The notes below the pieces were generated by a model that was not told where the DNA came from, ran no database searches, and saw nothing but the letters and a program-made list of their open reading frames with translations. The translations under genes and the position numbers were made by a program. Below are positions 43,041 to 51,779 of a stretch of DNA of 64,000 nucleotides, one piece after another; the stretch's first letter is position 1, and each line of letters opens with the position of its first letter. Source of the DNA: Promethearchaeota archaeon (GTDB lineage: Archaea; Asgardarchaeota; Lokiarchaeia; Sigynarchaeales; SOKP01); assembly GCA_013375495.1 (NCBI GenBank), contig JABXKC010000001.1, forward strand, positions 186,001 to 250,000, in the 5' to 3' direction.

Positions 43041-43807
43041 CAAAAAACCCCTTCTCCTAAAAGTGATTTTGAAAACCTATTATATATTCCTTTATACTTT
43101 CTTAAATCTTTAGAGAGGTTAAAAAGGCTTAAGAAATTGATAAAATTCGATGTAAAATCTTTTGAAACCGGTCCTATACATCCCTCACAGGGTAATCCGT
43201 AATGAATACAAAGATGATCGCACCCTTCTCGAGTAACAGGACCTAAACATAAAATCCCATCATTCAAAAAACACGATAAATTTTCTTCTGGAAACTGAAT
43301 TTCATCATTTCTTGGTTTTAATTTTACTATCGGTATCGATAAATCCAATTGCGCTTGGCTGCTTAAAGGACAAGTTGAACACATATTTTTTAAGTTTAAT
43401 TTGAGTTTCTTGTTCTCAACTATCTTTAATAAACAATTACCTAGAAGCATGGTGGGAGGAGGACATCCTGGTATAACTCCATCAACTTCTACAAATTTTG
43501 AAATAGGATACGATTCTTTCTTATTTGAGAGACTAAGAATTCCCCCAAACGCTGAGCATGTACCTAATGCATATAGTTTTTTTGTATTTTTTCGTATTTC
43601 ATGTAGATATTTGATCTGGTTCTTTTCGGATACACACCCCTCTATTAGCGCTATATCGCATTCTTTAATGTTTAAATTATCAAATATAAATGGAAAGTGT
43701 TCGATTTTCGTTCTCTCAAGAAATTGTGGAAAGATATCCAATGATATTAATGCTGAAATACATCCAGTACAAGATGTTAAAGATGTAATTAAAAATCTAA
43801 GCTTTAT
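43040..43807 (-). CDS. mvhG: [NiFe] hydrogenase small subunit (MvhG/VhuG-like)
   Basis: A 255-residue subunit if begun at ATA 43807. The N-terminus then reads MKLRFLITSLTSCTGCISAL, which supplies the CxxC of the proximal [4Fe-4S] cluster. A gene call from the first canonical start (TTG 43741) would cut this motif off. Other cluster ligands are in LYALGTCSAFGG, VIPGCPPP, CSTCPLS, and the C-terminal CLGPVTREGCDHLCIHYGLPCEGCIGP. An SD-like GGGGATGA lies 6 nt before the ATA. It overlaps the end of the HdrA-fusion gene by 11 nt, implying translational coupling. Confidence 0.85.
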   Translation of the reverse strand: MKLRFLITSLTSCTGCISALISLDIFPQFLERTKIEHFPFIFDNLNIKECDIALIEGCVSEKNQIKYLHEIRKNTKKLYALGTCSAFGGILSLSNKKESYPISKFVEVDGVIPGCPPPTMLLGNCLLKIVENKKLKLNLKNMCSTCPLSSQAQLDLSIPIVKLKPRNDEIQFPEENLSCFLNDGILCLGPVTREGCDHLCIHYGLPCEGCIGPVSKDFTSNFINFLSLFNLSKDLRKYKGIYNRFSKSLLGEGVF

Positions 43808-46343
43808 TTTTAATCATCCCCTTTAGTAAATTATAGAATTTATTAGCAAGTTCAGAGAAGATCTGTCCTTCTACTCCATTTACGGCCATCACTATTATCC
43901 GTCTACTAAATGTTCTTCCTAGAATCTCTTTTAAAAGCCTAACTCTTCTTTTTAGTTTTTCAATCCCATCAATATATCTACAAGAATCATTTCTACATCC
44001 GATAATCATAACTCCATCAAATCCCATTTCAAAAGATTTAATAATGAATTCTGTATCAATACGGCCAGCACAAGGAACAGAGATTATAAAAATATTAGGA
44101 CGATATAACAACTTTTTTAACCCAGCATCATCAGCGGCAGCGTAACCACACGATTTGCAACAAAATGCGATGATTTTTGGTTTTTCATTGAATTTTGAGA
44201 AAACTTCGATCGATTTTAGAATCTTTTCGGATGTATTTATATTCATTTCGATAGCATTAGTAGGACAAACGCTCACGCACATACCACAAGCTTTACATTT
44301 AAACTTATCAATAGTCAACTTTTCAGAGTTTATACTTATTGCATTGTAAGGACAAGAATTAACACAGAGCTTACACATTCCACATTTATCTTCATTAATC
44401 TCTATTCCAGTATATTCTGTTATTAAAATGTTGTTTGAGAGGAGCGAAATTACTTTTAACGCTATGTTATTGGTAGTTGCTACAGTTGAGCGGTAATTTA
44501 ATGGCCCAAATATTGTTCCAACACCATAAATACCAGAAGCTAAAGTTTCTTCACTCATAAAACCATGATCATTTAAAGTGAAGTGCATTATCTTTCTTAA
44601 AGATTTTAAATCCTTATTTGGAATTAGCTTAAGATTTAAAACAATCAAATCACTCCGAAACTCAATAGAATCAGCAACTACATAATTAATACTCTCTCTT
44701 GTCTCAACTAATACTTTATTGGCGTAAAGAAAGCTAGGATGAGTAGATTTTAATATTATCTCGTCTTTTTCTTTGAGTTTACTTAAATCGTAAAAAACAT
44801 TGACTTCGCAAGTAGGGTTCTTTACCCTAATGACATCTATATACTTTAGGGCTAAAATATCAGAATATTCGCACAGATAATTTGAAGATCCTACTTCTTG
44901 AATAATTGATACTGTTTTTACGGGTTTCCCATCAGACAATTTTATGATTTTTCCATCAGTTAGGCCATCTGAACTTAGAATTCTTTCAAATTCTGCTGAA
45001 GTTATCACATCATTTTGAGGATTATAATTATATTCCTTTAAATTTGAATAAAGATCTGAACCAATAGCTATAACTTTTGCACCTACTTTAATTTTTAGTT
45101 TTTTAGGCTTTTCTACTAAATCTATTGCTTTATTTGCACAAGCTCGTTCACATATTCTACATTCAAGGCAATCAGCAATATCTTCATTATCAATAACGGG
45201 GATATAAGGATAACAGTATTGAAAAGGAAAGTGAATTATTTTTCTCTTTGTTAGTTCAAATTCATACTTATTAAATTTCTCTCGAGCACAAACATCAATA
45301 CATTGCTTACAGCCTGTACATTTAGTCTCATCTACATAGCGAGGTTTTTTAATTAAACCTATAGTAAAATTGCCAACTTCTCCCGATACACTAACTATTT
45401 CCGTATTTGTCAGGATCTCGATTTCTCTTTCTTTTACAATTTCCCCAATTAATTCAGAGATGAAACATGCTGAGCAATCTCCCATATTAGAAAGTCTTTG
45501 CCATCTTGCTACTTTTCCCCCTAATGTTGGAGCCTTTTCTATTAGATAACACTTGATACCTGTTCTTGCTAAGTTTAAAGCTATTTTCATACCAGCAATC
45601 CCACCTCCAACAATAGCACAACTTTTTTCAACCTCAACTCTTTTTATTTTAATTTTTTTTTGAAGCCTTACTCGATTAACTGAAGCTTCTATAAGTAATT
45701 GTGCTTTTTTCAGAATTAAAAGACTATTATTATCCTTCTTGCTTGAATAATGTACCCAACAACATTGCTCTCTTATATTTGCAATCTCAATATTTGCATG
45801 ATCAACTATATTTTGAAAAAGACTTTCAAATATGTGTTGATGTGTTTTAGGAGAACAAGCAGCAATAACAATTTTATTTATAAAATTATCATTAATCCAA
45901 TTATTTATTTTGTCTTGGTTTTTTTCTTGACATAAATTATCAAGGATTTTAACTGAAACGACATCATGTATTTTACTTACATAATTATATAAGGACTTAA
46001 TGTTAAGCACATTTGAAACTTCAGTATTACAATTACAAATAATAACACCTATTCTGTTTATTTCACTCCCTTTTGATTTCAAATAATCTATTTCTTCTCC
46101 AGATAAAATTCTTTTGTTTAATCCTATCATTCGTAGAATTCTTTTACCATCATCCGTTAAATAATACGATTTTTTGTCCTTACTTACTAAATTGTTAAGC
46201 TTTTTCAAATGAAAATTTAATTGTCCTGTTTGTTTTATACCTAACTTTACCATCAATTCGGTATATGGAATAAAACCCCCCTCCTCGAGAATGTATAAGA
46301 GTTTTCTTCTCAAGGGATGGGCTAAAATTGAATAAATATCCAT
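43797..46343 (-). CDS. hdrA: Fusion: ArsR-like winged helix + HdrA + MvhD-like domain
   Basis: An 848-residue protein in one frame. Residues 1-75 form an ArsR-like winged helix (HPLRRKLLYILEEGGFIPYTELMVKLGIKQTGQLNFHLKKL, wing in SYYLTDDGK). HdrA follows from about 97: ICNCNTEV, FAD motif IVGGGIAGM at 244-252, and ferredoxin clusters CTGCKQCIDVC, CLECRICERAC, CGMCKLCVNSC and CKACGMCVSVC. The last 130 residues resemble MvhD, the small hydrogenase-Hdr connector: AFCCKSCGYAAADDAG and IGCRNDSCRYIDG. HdrA bifurcates electrons with HdrB/HdrC in methanogens. HdrB and HdrC are absent here. First gene of the operon with the hydrogenase subunits; ATG 46343 is preceded by AGGA. Confidence 0.88.
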   Translation of the reverse strand: MDIYSILAHPLRRKLLYILEEGGFIPYTELMVKLGIKQTGQLNFHLKKLNNLVSKDKKSYYLTDDGKRILRMIGLNKRILSGEEIDYLKSKGSEINRIGVIICNCNTEVSNVLNIKSLYNYVSKIHDVVSVKILDNLCQEKNQDKINNWINDNFINKIVIAACSPKTHQHIFESLFQNIVDHANIEIANIREQCCWVHYSSKKDNNSLLILKKAQLLIEASVNRVRLQKKIKIKRVEVEKSCAIVGGGIAGMKIALNLARTGIKCYLIEKAPTLGGKVARWQRLSNMGDCSACFISELIGEIVKEREIEILTNTEIVSVSGEVGNFTIGLIKKPRYVDETKCTGCKQCIDVCAREKFNKYEFELTKRKIIHFPFQYCYPYIPVIDNEDIADCLECRICERACANKAIDLVEKPKKLKIKVGAKVIAIGSDLYSNLKEYNYNPQNDVITSAEFERILSSDGLTDGKIIKLSDGKPVKTVSIIQEVGSSNYLCEYSDILALKYIDVIRVKNPTCEVNVFYDLSKLKEKDEIILKSTHPSFLYANKVLVETRESINYVVADSIEFRSDLIVLNLKLIPNKDLKSLRKIMHFTLNDHGFMSEETLASGIYGVGTIFGPLNYRSTVATTNNIALKVISLLSNNILITEYTGIEINEDKCGMCKLCVNSCPYNAISINSEKLTIDKFKCKACGMCVSVCPTNAIEMNINTSEKILKSIEVFSKFNEKPKIIAFCCKSCGYAAADDAGLKKLLYRPNIFIISVPCAGRIDTEFIIKSFEMGFDGVMIIGCRNDSCRYIDGIEKLKRRVRLLKEILGRTFSRRIIVMAVNGVEGQIFSELANKFYNLLKGMIKNKA
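43805..43821 (-). promoter_or_regulatory. Ribosome binding site and non-canonical ATA start of the hydrogenase small subunit
   Basis: On the minus strand GGGGATGA (43821-43814), a 6-nt spacer and ATA (43807-43805). The frame is closed upstream by a TGA (43816-43814), and no ATG, GTG or TTG occurs before the essential CTGC motif. Confidence 0.5.
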
Positions 46344-46665
46344 TTTTGAGCTTTCCTATTGATTTTTTTTTGAAATTTATTTTATTGAAAACTTTTTTTT
46401 GACAAATTATTTTTTCTTCATGATAATATATGTTGCAAACATATATATATATGTATGAAATTGATCATGTGATGAGCGAATTCCATCAATAAAAAAGACG
46501 ATTTTTAATATAACTAAAAAAATTGTTTAGAAAAAGATTTTGACAATTTTTATTATCAATATGTTAAAAAATTTTCTTGTCAAATTCTTTATATTTTAGG
46601 CTTATGACAATTCAATTAGGTAATAACTTTTTTAGAAAGTTGAAATATAGGAGGTGTATTATTTT
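46344..46665. promoter_or_regulatory. Divergent control region between the Hdr/hydrogenase operon and the MtdB-type cluster
   Basis: A 322-base gap without a gene, extremely AT-rich. It holds a perfect 9-bp inverted repeat with a 3-nt spacer (ATATATGTT-GCA-AACATATAT, 46426-46446), TTTGACAA at 46398-46405 and 46539-46546, and its complement TTGTCAAA at 46577-46584. These could be sites for the winged helix of the adjacent HdrA fusion, by inference. The AT-rich tracts also contain many TATA-like strings, so the actual promoter positions cannot be fixed by eye. Confidence 0.45.
46650..46656 (+). promoter_or_regulatory. Strong Shine-Dalgarno GGAGGTG
   Basis: GGAGGTG nine nt before ATG 46666. It overlaps the in-frame GTG 46654, so translation should begin at the ATG. 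Confidence 0.75.
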
Positions 46666-47283
46666 ATGGAAGTTTTGGATTTGAAATCAGTTAAAAATAA
46701 AAAAATAATAGCGTATATGTCCTCAAAAGAAAATGGTAGGTATTTTCAAAATAGAGATACATCAAGATTAACCAGTTTTCTTAAAAAGAAAGATATTAAT
46801 TTTGTTACTGTAGATTTTCAAGTTAATATGAAGGAATTTAGGAAAACACCTTTTGCACAAACATTAGATAAACTTGAAATACCATATATTCAAGTAGATA
46901 TTCCAGATTATGCAATGGGATATCTTTACGAAGAAATTGTTCAAAAACAAGAGCTTCAAAATGAATTATTTGGTGAATACGACAATATGAGTGATAAAGA
47001 ATCTTACAAAGGACAAAGTCTAAAAAATTGGATTGACATGCTAAGCGAGGAAATTCAAGAAAGAGAGATTTTTTTAAGTTTGAAGCTAAGACCACAGTGG
47101 ATCGTAAAAAAAATGTTAGACTTTGCAAATCATTTTGAAAATGAAGTTGTTTCTTTTGTACATTTTGTTCAAGAGGATATTTGCGAGGATATTTGTCCTC
47201 AAGTCGTAGCAAATTTAAGAGATTTAGGAGTAAAAGTAATTTCCTATACTAAAAAACATACAATTCAAAATATTATATTTTAA
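46666..47283 (+). CDS. Uncharacterised protein, first of a homologous pair in the C1 cluster
   Basis: A 205-residue soluble protein of no recognised family. The start MEVLDLKSVKNKK is similar to that of the next gene (PEVLELKPLKEKH), and the two also share a LKKKDINFVTVD / LEKKGIRFKHAD segment. The middle has a long helical acidic region (LYEEIVQKQELQNELFGEYDN) and the C-terminal part a strand-rich VVSFVHFVQED...NLRDLGVKVISY. Upstream is the divergent Hdr/hydrogenase operon; downstream are its paralogue and the MtdB-type dehydrogenase, in the same orientation with tight spacing. It may serve methyl-branch C1 metabolism. Confidence 0.7.
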   Translation: MEVLDLKSVKNKKIIAYMSSKENGRYFQNRDTSRLTSFLKKKDINFVTVDFQVNMKEFRKTPFAQTLDKLEIPYIQVDIPDYAMGYLYEEIVQKQELQNELFGEYDNMSDKESYKGQSLKNWIDMLSEEIQEREIFLSLKLRPQWIVKKMLDFANHFENEVVSFVHFVQEDICEDICPQVVANLRDLGVKVISYTKKHTIQNIIF

Positions 47284-47306
47284 TTAAAAAAAAGGAGTGA
47301 GAAAAT

Positions 47307-48038
47307 ATGCCAGAAGTATTAGAATTAAAGCCATTAAAAGAGAAACACCTAAAGCTTATCATGGTGGAAAGCGAGTTTCCAATAGACTGGTGGTTCGAAG
47401 TCCCTAAAGAAAAAAGGGAAGATTTGCTATGGTCTTTACATCTTATTAGCAAAGAATATCTTCAGCTCATCGATAATTTAATAAACAAATATTCACCTGA
47501 TTTTGCTTTGGAAGAAAGACCTAATTTTTGGAATGACCTGTTAAATCCTAACGATCCTTTAAAAACATTATTAGAGAAGAAAGGAATTCGATTTAAACAT
47601 GCTGATATCTCTGAAAATGCGGAATTTTATCTTTCTGCCGCATTGGATGAACACAGAAATATGCTACAAACATTTGAAGAGCGAATCAAAGAGATAATTA
47701 CAGAAAACGGTAGTATTCCTTCCGAGGATGAACTTTTTCAACAATTAGCTTTATGGAAGGAATATATTAAACAAGATTATGACTCACAAGAAGATGAAAT
47801 TCGATATAAAGTTAGAGAGGCTTGGATGATGATGAATATTTTAAACCTTGCCAAGGAGATTAAAGGGAAAAAATTAACGGGTTTATTTATTTGCGATTTA
47901 AGGCACTTTGAAGGCCTTGATAAGTTAGCAAACGATTTAGGCATCGATATAGAACAGATTAAAATCAAAAGAACTATTAAAAACGCAGAAATCGAAAGAA
48001 AGTATGAACAAGAGGTAGGAGTTGAAATATCTAAATAA
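47307..48038 (+). CDS. Uncharacterised protein, second of a homologous pair in the C1 cluster
   Basis: A 243-residue soluble protein resembling the preceding gene product in its first 13 residues and in overall order: IMVESEFPIDWWFEVP block, acidic helical region, then FICDLRHFEGLDKLANDLGIDI near 195. It has no membrane segment or Cys cluster and no known catalytic motif. The start ATG 47307 follows GGAGTGA with a 6-nt spacer. It precedes the MtdB-type dehydrogenase by about 50 nt, and the whole block is likely one transcript. A fold-level search could tell whether it belongs to a known superfamily. Confidence 0.7.
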   Translation: MPEVLELKPLKEKHLKLIMVESEFPIDWWFEVPKEKREDLLWSLHLISKEYLQLIDNLINKYSPDFALEERPNFWNDLLNPNDPLKTLLEKKGIRFKHADISENAEFYLSAALDEHRNMLQTFEERIKEIITENGSIPSEDELFQQLALWKEYIKQDYDSQEDEIRYKVREAWMMMNILNLAKEIKGKKLTGLFICDLRHFEGLDKLANDLGIDIEQIKIKRTIKNAEIERKYEQEVGVEISK

Positions 48039-48089
48039 TTTTTTTTATTATTATTTTTTTGAATTTAATAATTTAATTAATGATGTGAG

Positions 48090-49103
48090 ATGAAAAAAAT
48101 TACACAAAATAATGAAATTGAAAATGAAATTGAAGGGATTCTTGGTAGAAAATCAATTATAGAATTGACGCCAATTAAAATAAAGAAAAAGGATACCTCA
48201 GATAAGATTTGTTATTTTTTTGACACGGATGATAACGCTTCTCCGTTTGACATTAACATGGCTTACGATGCTGGTTTTGATATTGTTGTGCCAATAAGTA
48301 GAATGACGGCGGATGAAGTTCCTAAACTTGTCCAGGATGCTATTTTTTCGCGTAAACCTAAAGCACCTACAACATTTTTTATAGGGGGATCTAATGTAAA
48401 GGAAGGGGAAAAAATCGCTAAGAGAGTTATTGAATCCTTAGTACCTCCATTTGAATGTCCCGTAATAATAGATCCAAGGGGTTCTCATACTACTGCTTCT
48501 GCAGTTGTAGCTAAGACTTTATACGATGCTAAAAATAGACATAAATTTAGTGATTTAAAAGGACAAAAAGTCGTAATCTATGGGGCAGGCCCGGTTGCCA
48601 GAATAGCAGCCATAATAGCAGCAAGAGAAGGGCTGAATACATTTATAGTTGAAACATGGGATAAATCGAACGAAGAATTTATAAAAAATCTTGCTAAAGA
48701 ATTAACCAAAGAAGCTGGGGAGGATACGACCGAGATTAAAGGGGTTTTTGCACCTGAAAAAGAACAAAGATATGATGTTGCTGAAGATGCGTTTATTATC
48801 TGGGCTCTAGCTGCTGCTGGTGTTGAAATTTTATCAAGCGATCAAATGGAAAAGTTACAAGGTAAGAAAATTGTAGTAGATATCAATTTAGTTCCCCCTT
48901 ATGGAATTGAAGGATTAAGACCAAAACACGATAATGAAGAAATATATTCAGGAATTTTTGGAATCGGAGCATTAGCATTAGGTCGTTTAAAAGCAAATTC
49001 GGAGGGGGAAATATTAAAAGAAGCAACAAAAACTAAAGGTACAAAGGTATTTGATTATAACTATGCGTTCGAAGTTGCTAAGAAACTGTTATCTAAGATA
49101 TAA
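48090..49103 (+). CDS. mtdB: NAD(P)-dependent methylene-H4MPT dehydrogenase (MtdB-type)
   Basis: A 337-residue protein with the MtdA/MtdB pattern: FDTDDNASPFDINMAYDAGFD near residues 44-64 (pterin-binding domain), FFIGGSNVKEGEKIAKR, IDPRGSHTTASAVVAKTL, and a Rossmann domain (KVVIYGAGPVARIAAIIAAREG near 168-189). MtdB of methylotrophic bacteria oxidises methylene-H4MPT with NAD(P). It is about 45 residues longer than the bacterial enzyme. A different, F420-dependent methylene-H4MPT dehydrogenase is encoded at 51.8 kb. A DDR-containing N-terminal extension (1-37) is unusual. Cofactor preference cannot be told from sequence alone. Confidence 0.83.
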   Translation: MKKITQNNEIENEIEGILGRKSIIELTPIKIKKKDTSDKICYFFDTDDNASPFDINMAYDAGFDIVVPISRMTADEVPKLVQDAIFSRKPKAPTTFFIGGSNVKEGEKIAKRVIESLVPPFECPVIIDPRGSHTTASAVVAKTLYDAKNRHKFSDLKGQKVVIYGAGPVARIAAIIAAREGLNTFIVETWDKSNEEFIKNLAKELTKEAGEDTTEIKGVFAPEKEQRYDVAEDAFIIWALAAAGVEILSSDQMEKLQGKKIVVDINLVPPYGIEGLRPKHDNEEIYSGIFGIGALALGRLKANSEGEILKEATKTKGTKVFDYNYAFEVAKKLLSKI

Positions 49104-49153
49104 ATTCTTATTTTTTTTTTAATTGATTTTTTAGTTAGTTTGGAGGGAAAAAA

Positions 49154-51427
49154 ATGGTTGAGAATATTGATGTGATTGTAAGGAAATTAAGGATTAAAGA
49201 CGCATTCAAAGAAGACGCAGGGAGAGGTATTGTAAGAATAGACCCAGAGATAGTTTCAAATTTAAATCTTAAGGTAGGCGATGTAATTAAAATCATCCAT
49301 CCTGTAGGAAATAAAAAAACCGTTGCTTCTTTGTCAACAGGAAAAATTGAAGATAAAGGAAAAAAGATTATTCGCATGGATCCCTCCTTAAGACGAAATT
49401 TAGGAGCCTCAATTGATGACCTTGTTGAAATTAAAAAAATTAGTGTAGAAATTGCTAATACAATAACCTTCACAGGGTTAGACAATTCATTAATCCCGCG
49501 AGATCCTCAAGCTCTAGCTAGAAAATTAGAAAATAGAACAATATCAAAAGGAGATAGCTTAATTTTTTACGCTATGGCACGCAGAATTGACCTATTAGTC
49601 GTTAATTACACTCCTAATTCTGAAGCGGTTAAAATTCGACTTGATACAAAAATATTATTTAGTGAAAAATCGACTCAAGAAATTAACGAAATAAAAAAAA
49701 AAACAATAATATATGAAGGAATTAGTGATTTAGAACAGAGATTACAAGAGATTAAGGGAAAAATAACATACGAGGATATAGGAGGTTTAGAAGATGCAAT
49801 TCAAAAGATTAGAGAGATGATTGAACTACCTATTAGACATCCTGAACTTTTTGAAAGAATTGGAATTGATCCTCCAAAAGGAGTTCTACTCCATGGGGCT
49901 CCAGGTACAGGTAAAACATTACTAGCAAAAGCAGTAGCTTATGAGACTGATGCCCATTTTATAAATATCAGTGGACCTGAAATAATGAGTAAATTTTTTG
50001 GTCAAAGTGAAGAAAATCTTCGAAAGAGATTTGAAGAAGCAAAAAAAAACGCCCCTTCTATTATTTTTCTCGATGAATTAGATTCAATTGCTCATAAAAG
50101 GGATGAAAATAAGGGTCAAGTAGAATCAAGAGTAGTGGCTCAACTTCTTACTCTTTTGGATGGTTTAGAAGGGAGAGGTGAAGTCATAGTCATTGGTGCA
50201 ACGAATAAAATAAATAATATTGATATTGCACTAAGAAGACCAGGGCGTTTTGATAGAGAAATTGAAATTAAAGTACCTGATACTAAAGGTCGCTATGAAG
50301 TTTTATTGATCCATACTCGAGGAATGCCTTTAAATGAGGATATTGATCTAAATCTAATTGCTGAAAAAACTCATGGATTTGTCGGTGCGGATATAAAAGC
50401 TTTATGCAAAGAGGCAGCTATGCTTGCGATTAGGGAGATAATACCTAATATTGACTTAGATAAACCTATACCGGAAGAAATATTAAACAAATTAATAATT
50501 AAAATGACACATTTTATTACAGCATTAAATAGTATTGAACCATCTGCATTAAGAGAGGTATTCGTTACTCAACCAACTGAAACTTGGGAAGATATTGGTG
50601 GATTAGAAGATGCAAAGCAGCAATTAAAAGAAATTGTTGAATGGCCTTTTAAGTACTCAGGGTTCTATAAGCATATGAAATCAAGACCCCCTAATGGAAT
50701 TTTAGTATTTGGTCTTCCTGGGACGGGTAAGACATTAATAGCTAAAGCGCTTGCCCATGAAACCGAAATAAATTTTATTTCTGTAAAAGGTCCTGAATTT
50801 CTATCAAAATGGGTTGGTGAAAGTGCTAAAGCTGTAAGAGAAATATTTCGAAAAGCAAGAGTGGCTGCTCCTTGTATTATTTTTTTTGACGAAATTGATG
50901 CTATTGCAGCAAGAAGATCTACATCTTCAAATTCAAGGGTTATTGAGCAGGTTGTAGCTCAATTCTTAACAGAAATGGATGGTTTAGAAGAACTAAACGA
51001 TGTTGTTTTAATAGCAGCTACAAATAGACCCGATATTCTCGATCCTGCCATTCTGCGTTCAGGAAGATTCGGAAGGCATATAAATGTTCCACTGCCAAAT
51101 AAAATCTCTCGAATTAAAATTTTTAAAATACACCTCGCAAATCGTCCGTTAGATAATAATATTGATATTAAAAAACTAGCAGAAAGGTTAGAAGGACATA
51201 CAGGAGCGGATATAAAAGCAATCTGCGAAGAAGCCACACTTTTAGCCATTCGTAGAGGTGTTATTGACGATAATATAGATACACAAAATCCTGATTCATA
51301 TATAAAGGTTAAAATTTCTCAAGCTGATTTTGAAAAAGCAATAGAAAAAGTAGAATTCAGTGCTAACAAAGCTAAAAGGGCTTATAAAGAAACTATTAAA
51401 GAAACTGTCGAAGATATTTACAGATAA
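49154..51427 (+). CDS. cdc48: CDC48/VAT AAA+ ATPase
   Basis: A 757-residue protein with an N-terminal double-psi CDC48_N domain ([25 protein letters not shown], then residues to about 195) and two AAA+ domains. The first has Walker A GAPGTGKT and Walker [12 protein letters not shown]; the second has GLPGTGKT and [11 protein letters not shown]. Both second-region-of-homology arginines are visible (RRPGRFDRE and RSGRFGRH). It unfolds proteins for the proteasome and remodels complexes. It does not end in a HbYX motif (ends VEDIYR). GGAGG shortly before ATG 49154. It follows the MtdB-type gene by 50 nt, probably by chance of operon packing. Confidence 0.95.
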   Translation: MVENIDVIVRKLRIKDAFKEDAGRGIVRIDPEIVSNLNLKVGDVIKIIHPVGNKKTVASLSTGKIEDKGKKIIRMDPSLRRNLGASIDDLVEIKKISVEIANTITFTGLDNSLIPRDPQALARKLENRTISKGDSLIFYAMARRIDLLVVNYTPNSEAVKIRLDTKILFSEKSTQEINEIKKKTIIYEGISDLEQRLQEIKGKITYEDIGGLEDAIQKIREMIELPIRHPELFERIGIDPPKGVLLHGAPGTGKTLLAKAVAYETDAHFINISGPEIMSKFFGQSEENLRKRFEEAKKNAPSIIFLDELDSIAHKRDENKGQVESRVVAQLLTLLDGLEGRGEVIVIGATNKINNIDIALRRPGRFDREIEIKVPDTKGRYEVLLIHTRGMPLNEDIDLNLIAEKTHGFVGADIKALCKEAAMLAIREIIPNIDLDKPIPEEILNKLIIKMTHFITALNSIEPSALREVFVTQPTETWEDIGGLEDAKQQLKEIVEWPFKYSGFYKHMKSRPPNGILVFGLPGTGKTLIAKALAHETEINFISVKGPEFLSKWVGESAKAVREIFRKARVAAPCIIFFDEIDAIAARRSTSSNSRVIEQVVAQFLTEMDGLEELNDVVLIAATNRPDILDPAILRSGRFGRHINVPLPNKISRIKIFKIHLANRPLDNNIDIKKLAERLEGHTGADIKAICEEATLLAIRRGVIDDNIDTQNPDSYIKVKISQADFEKAIEKVEFSANKAKRAYKETIKETVEDIYR

Positions 51428-51461
51428 AAAAAAATAAATTAAAAATTAAAAGGTTTACATA

Positions 51462-51776
51462 ATGGTGTTATATTTGATTAAAGAAAATAGTATTGGAGAA
51501 AAAATCGTTTTATCTTCTAAAAGTGAATTTACTTCTGAATTTGTTCAAGGGTATTTTGAAGCGGAAATAAATGAAAAAGAAAAGCAATTAAATGAATATC
51601 TAAATGCGTATAATGCCATTCGTGAGAAAGACACATTTAATAGGCAATATATAGAAACTTTAATATTTTTATTAAAATCTGAGATAAAGGGAATCCAAAA
51701 AATATGTCAAGAGGGTTCCTTTAATTTTTTTAACACTATTGACTATTTCAATAAATTAAAAAAAAAGAACAAATAA
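51462..51776 (+). CDS. Hypothetical small coiled-coil protein
   Basis: A 104-residue protein with two charged helical segments: FVQGYFEAEINEKEKQLNEYLNAY and IETLIFLLKSEIKGIQKICQEG. It has no recognised domain. It begins 34 nt after CDC48 with AAGGTTTA before ATG 51462 and may be a CDC48 cofactor or simply be co-transcribed. It is convergent with Mtd, 3 nt between stops. Confidence 0.6.
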   Translation: MVLYLIKENSIGEKIVLSSKSEFTSEFVQGYFEAEINEKEKQLNEYLNAYNAIREKDTFNRQYIETLIFLLKSEIKGIQKICQEGSFNFFNTIDYFNKLKKKNK

Positions 51777-51779
51777 TAA

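Noticed and set aside
43797..46343. Selenocysteine in the HdrA fusion or the hydrogenase
   Set aside because: The candidate positions (CCKSC, CSAC and DPCISC) are all encoded by TGT or TGC, not TGA.
46439..46454. AT alternating tract as a replication origin
   Set aside because: No Orc1/Cdc6 gene or origin recognition boxes nearby. It fits better as part of the promoter palindrome and AT-rich control region.
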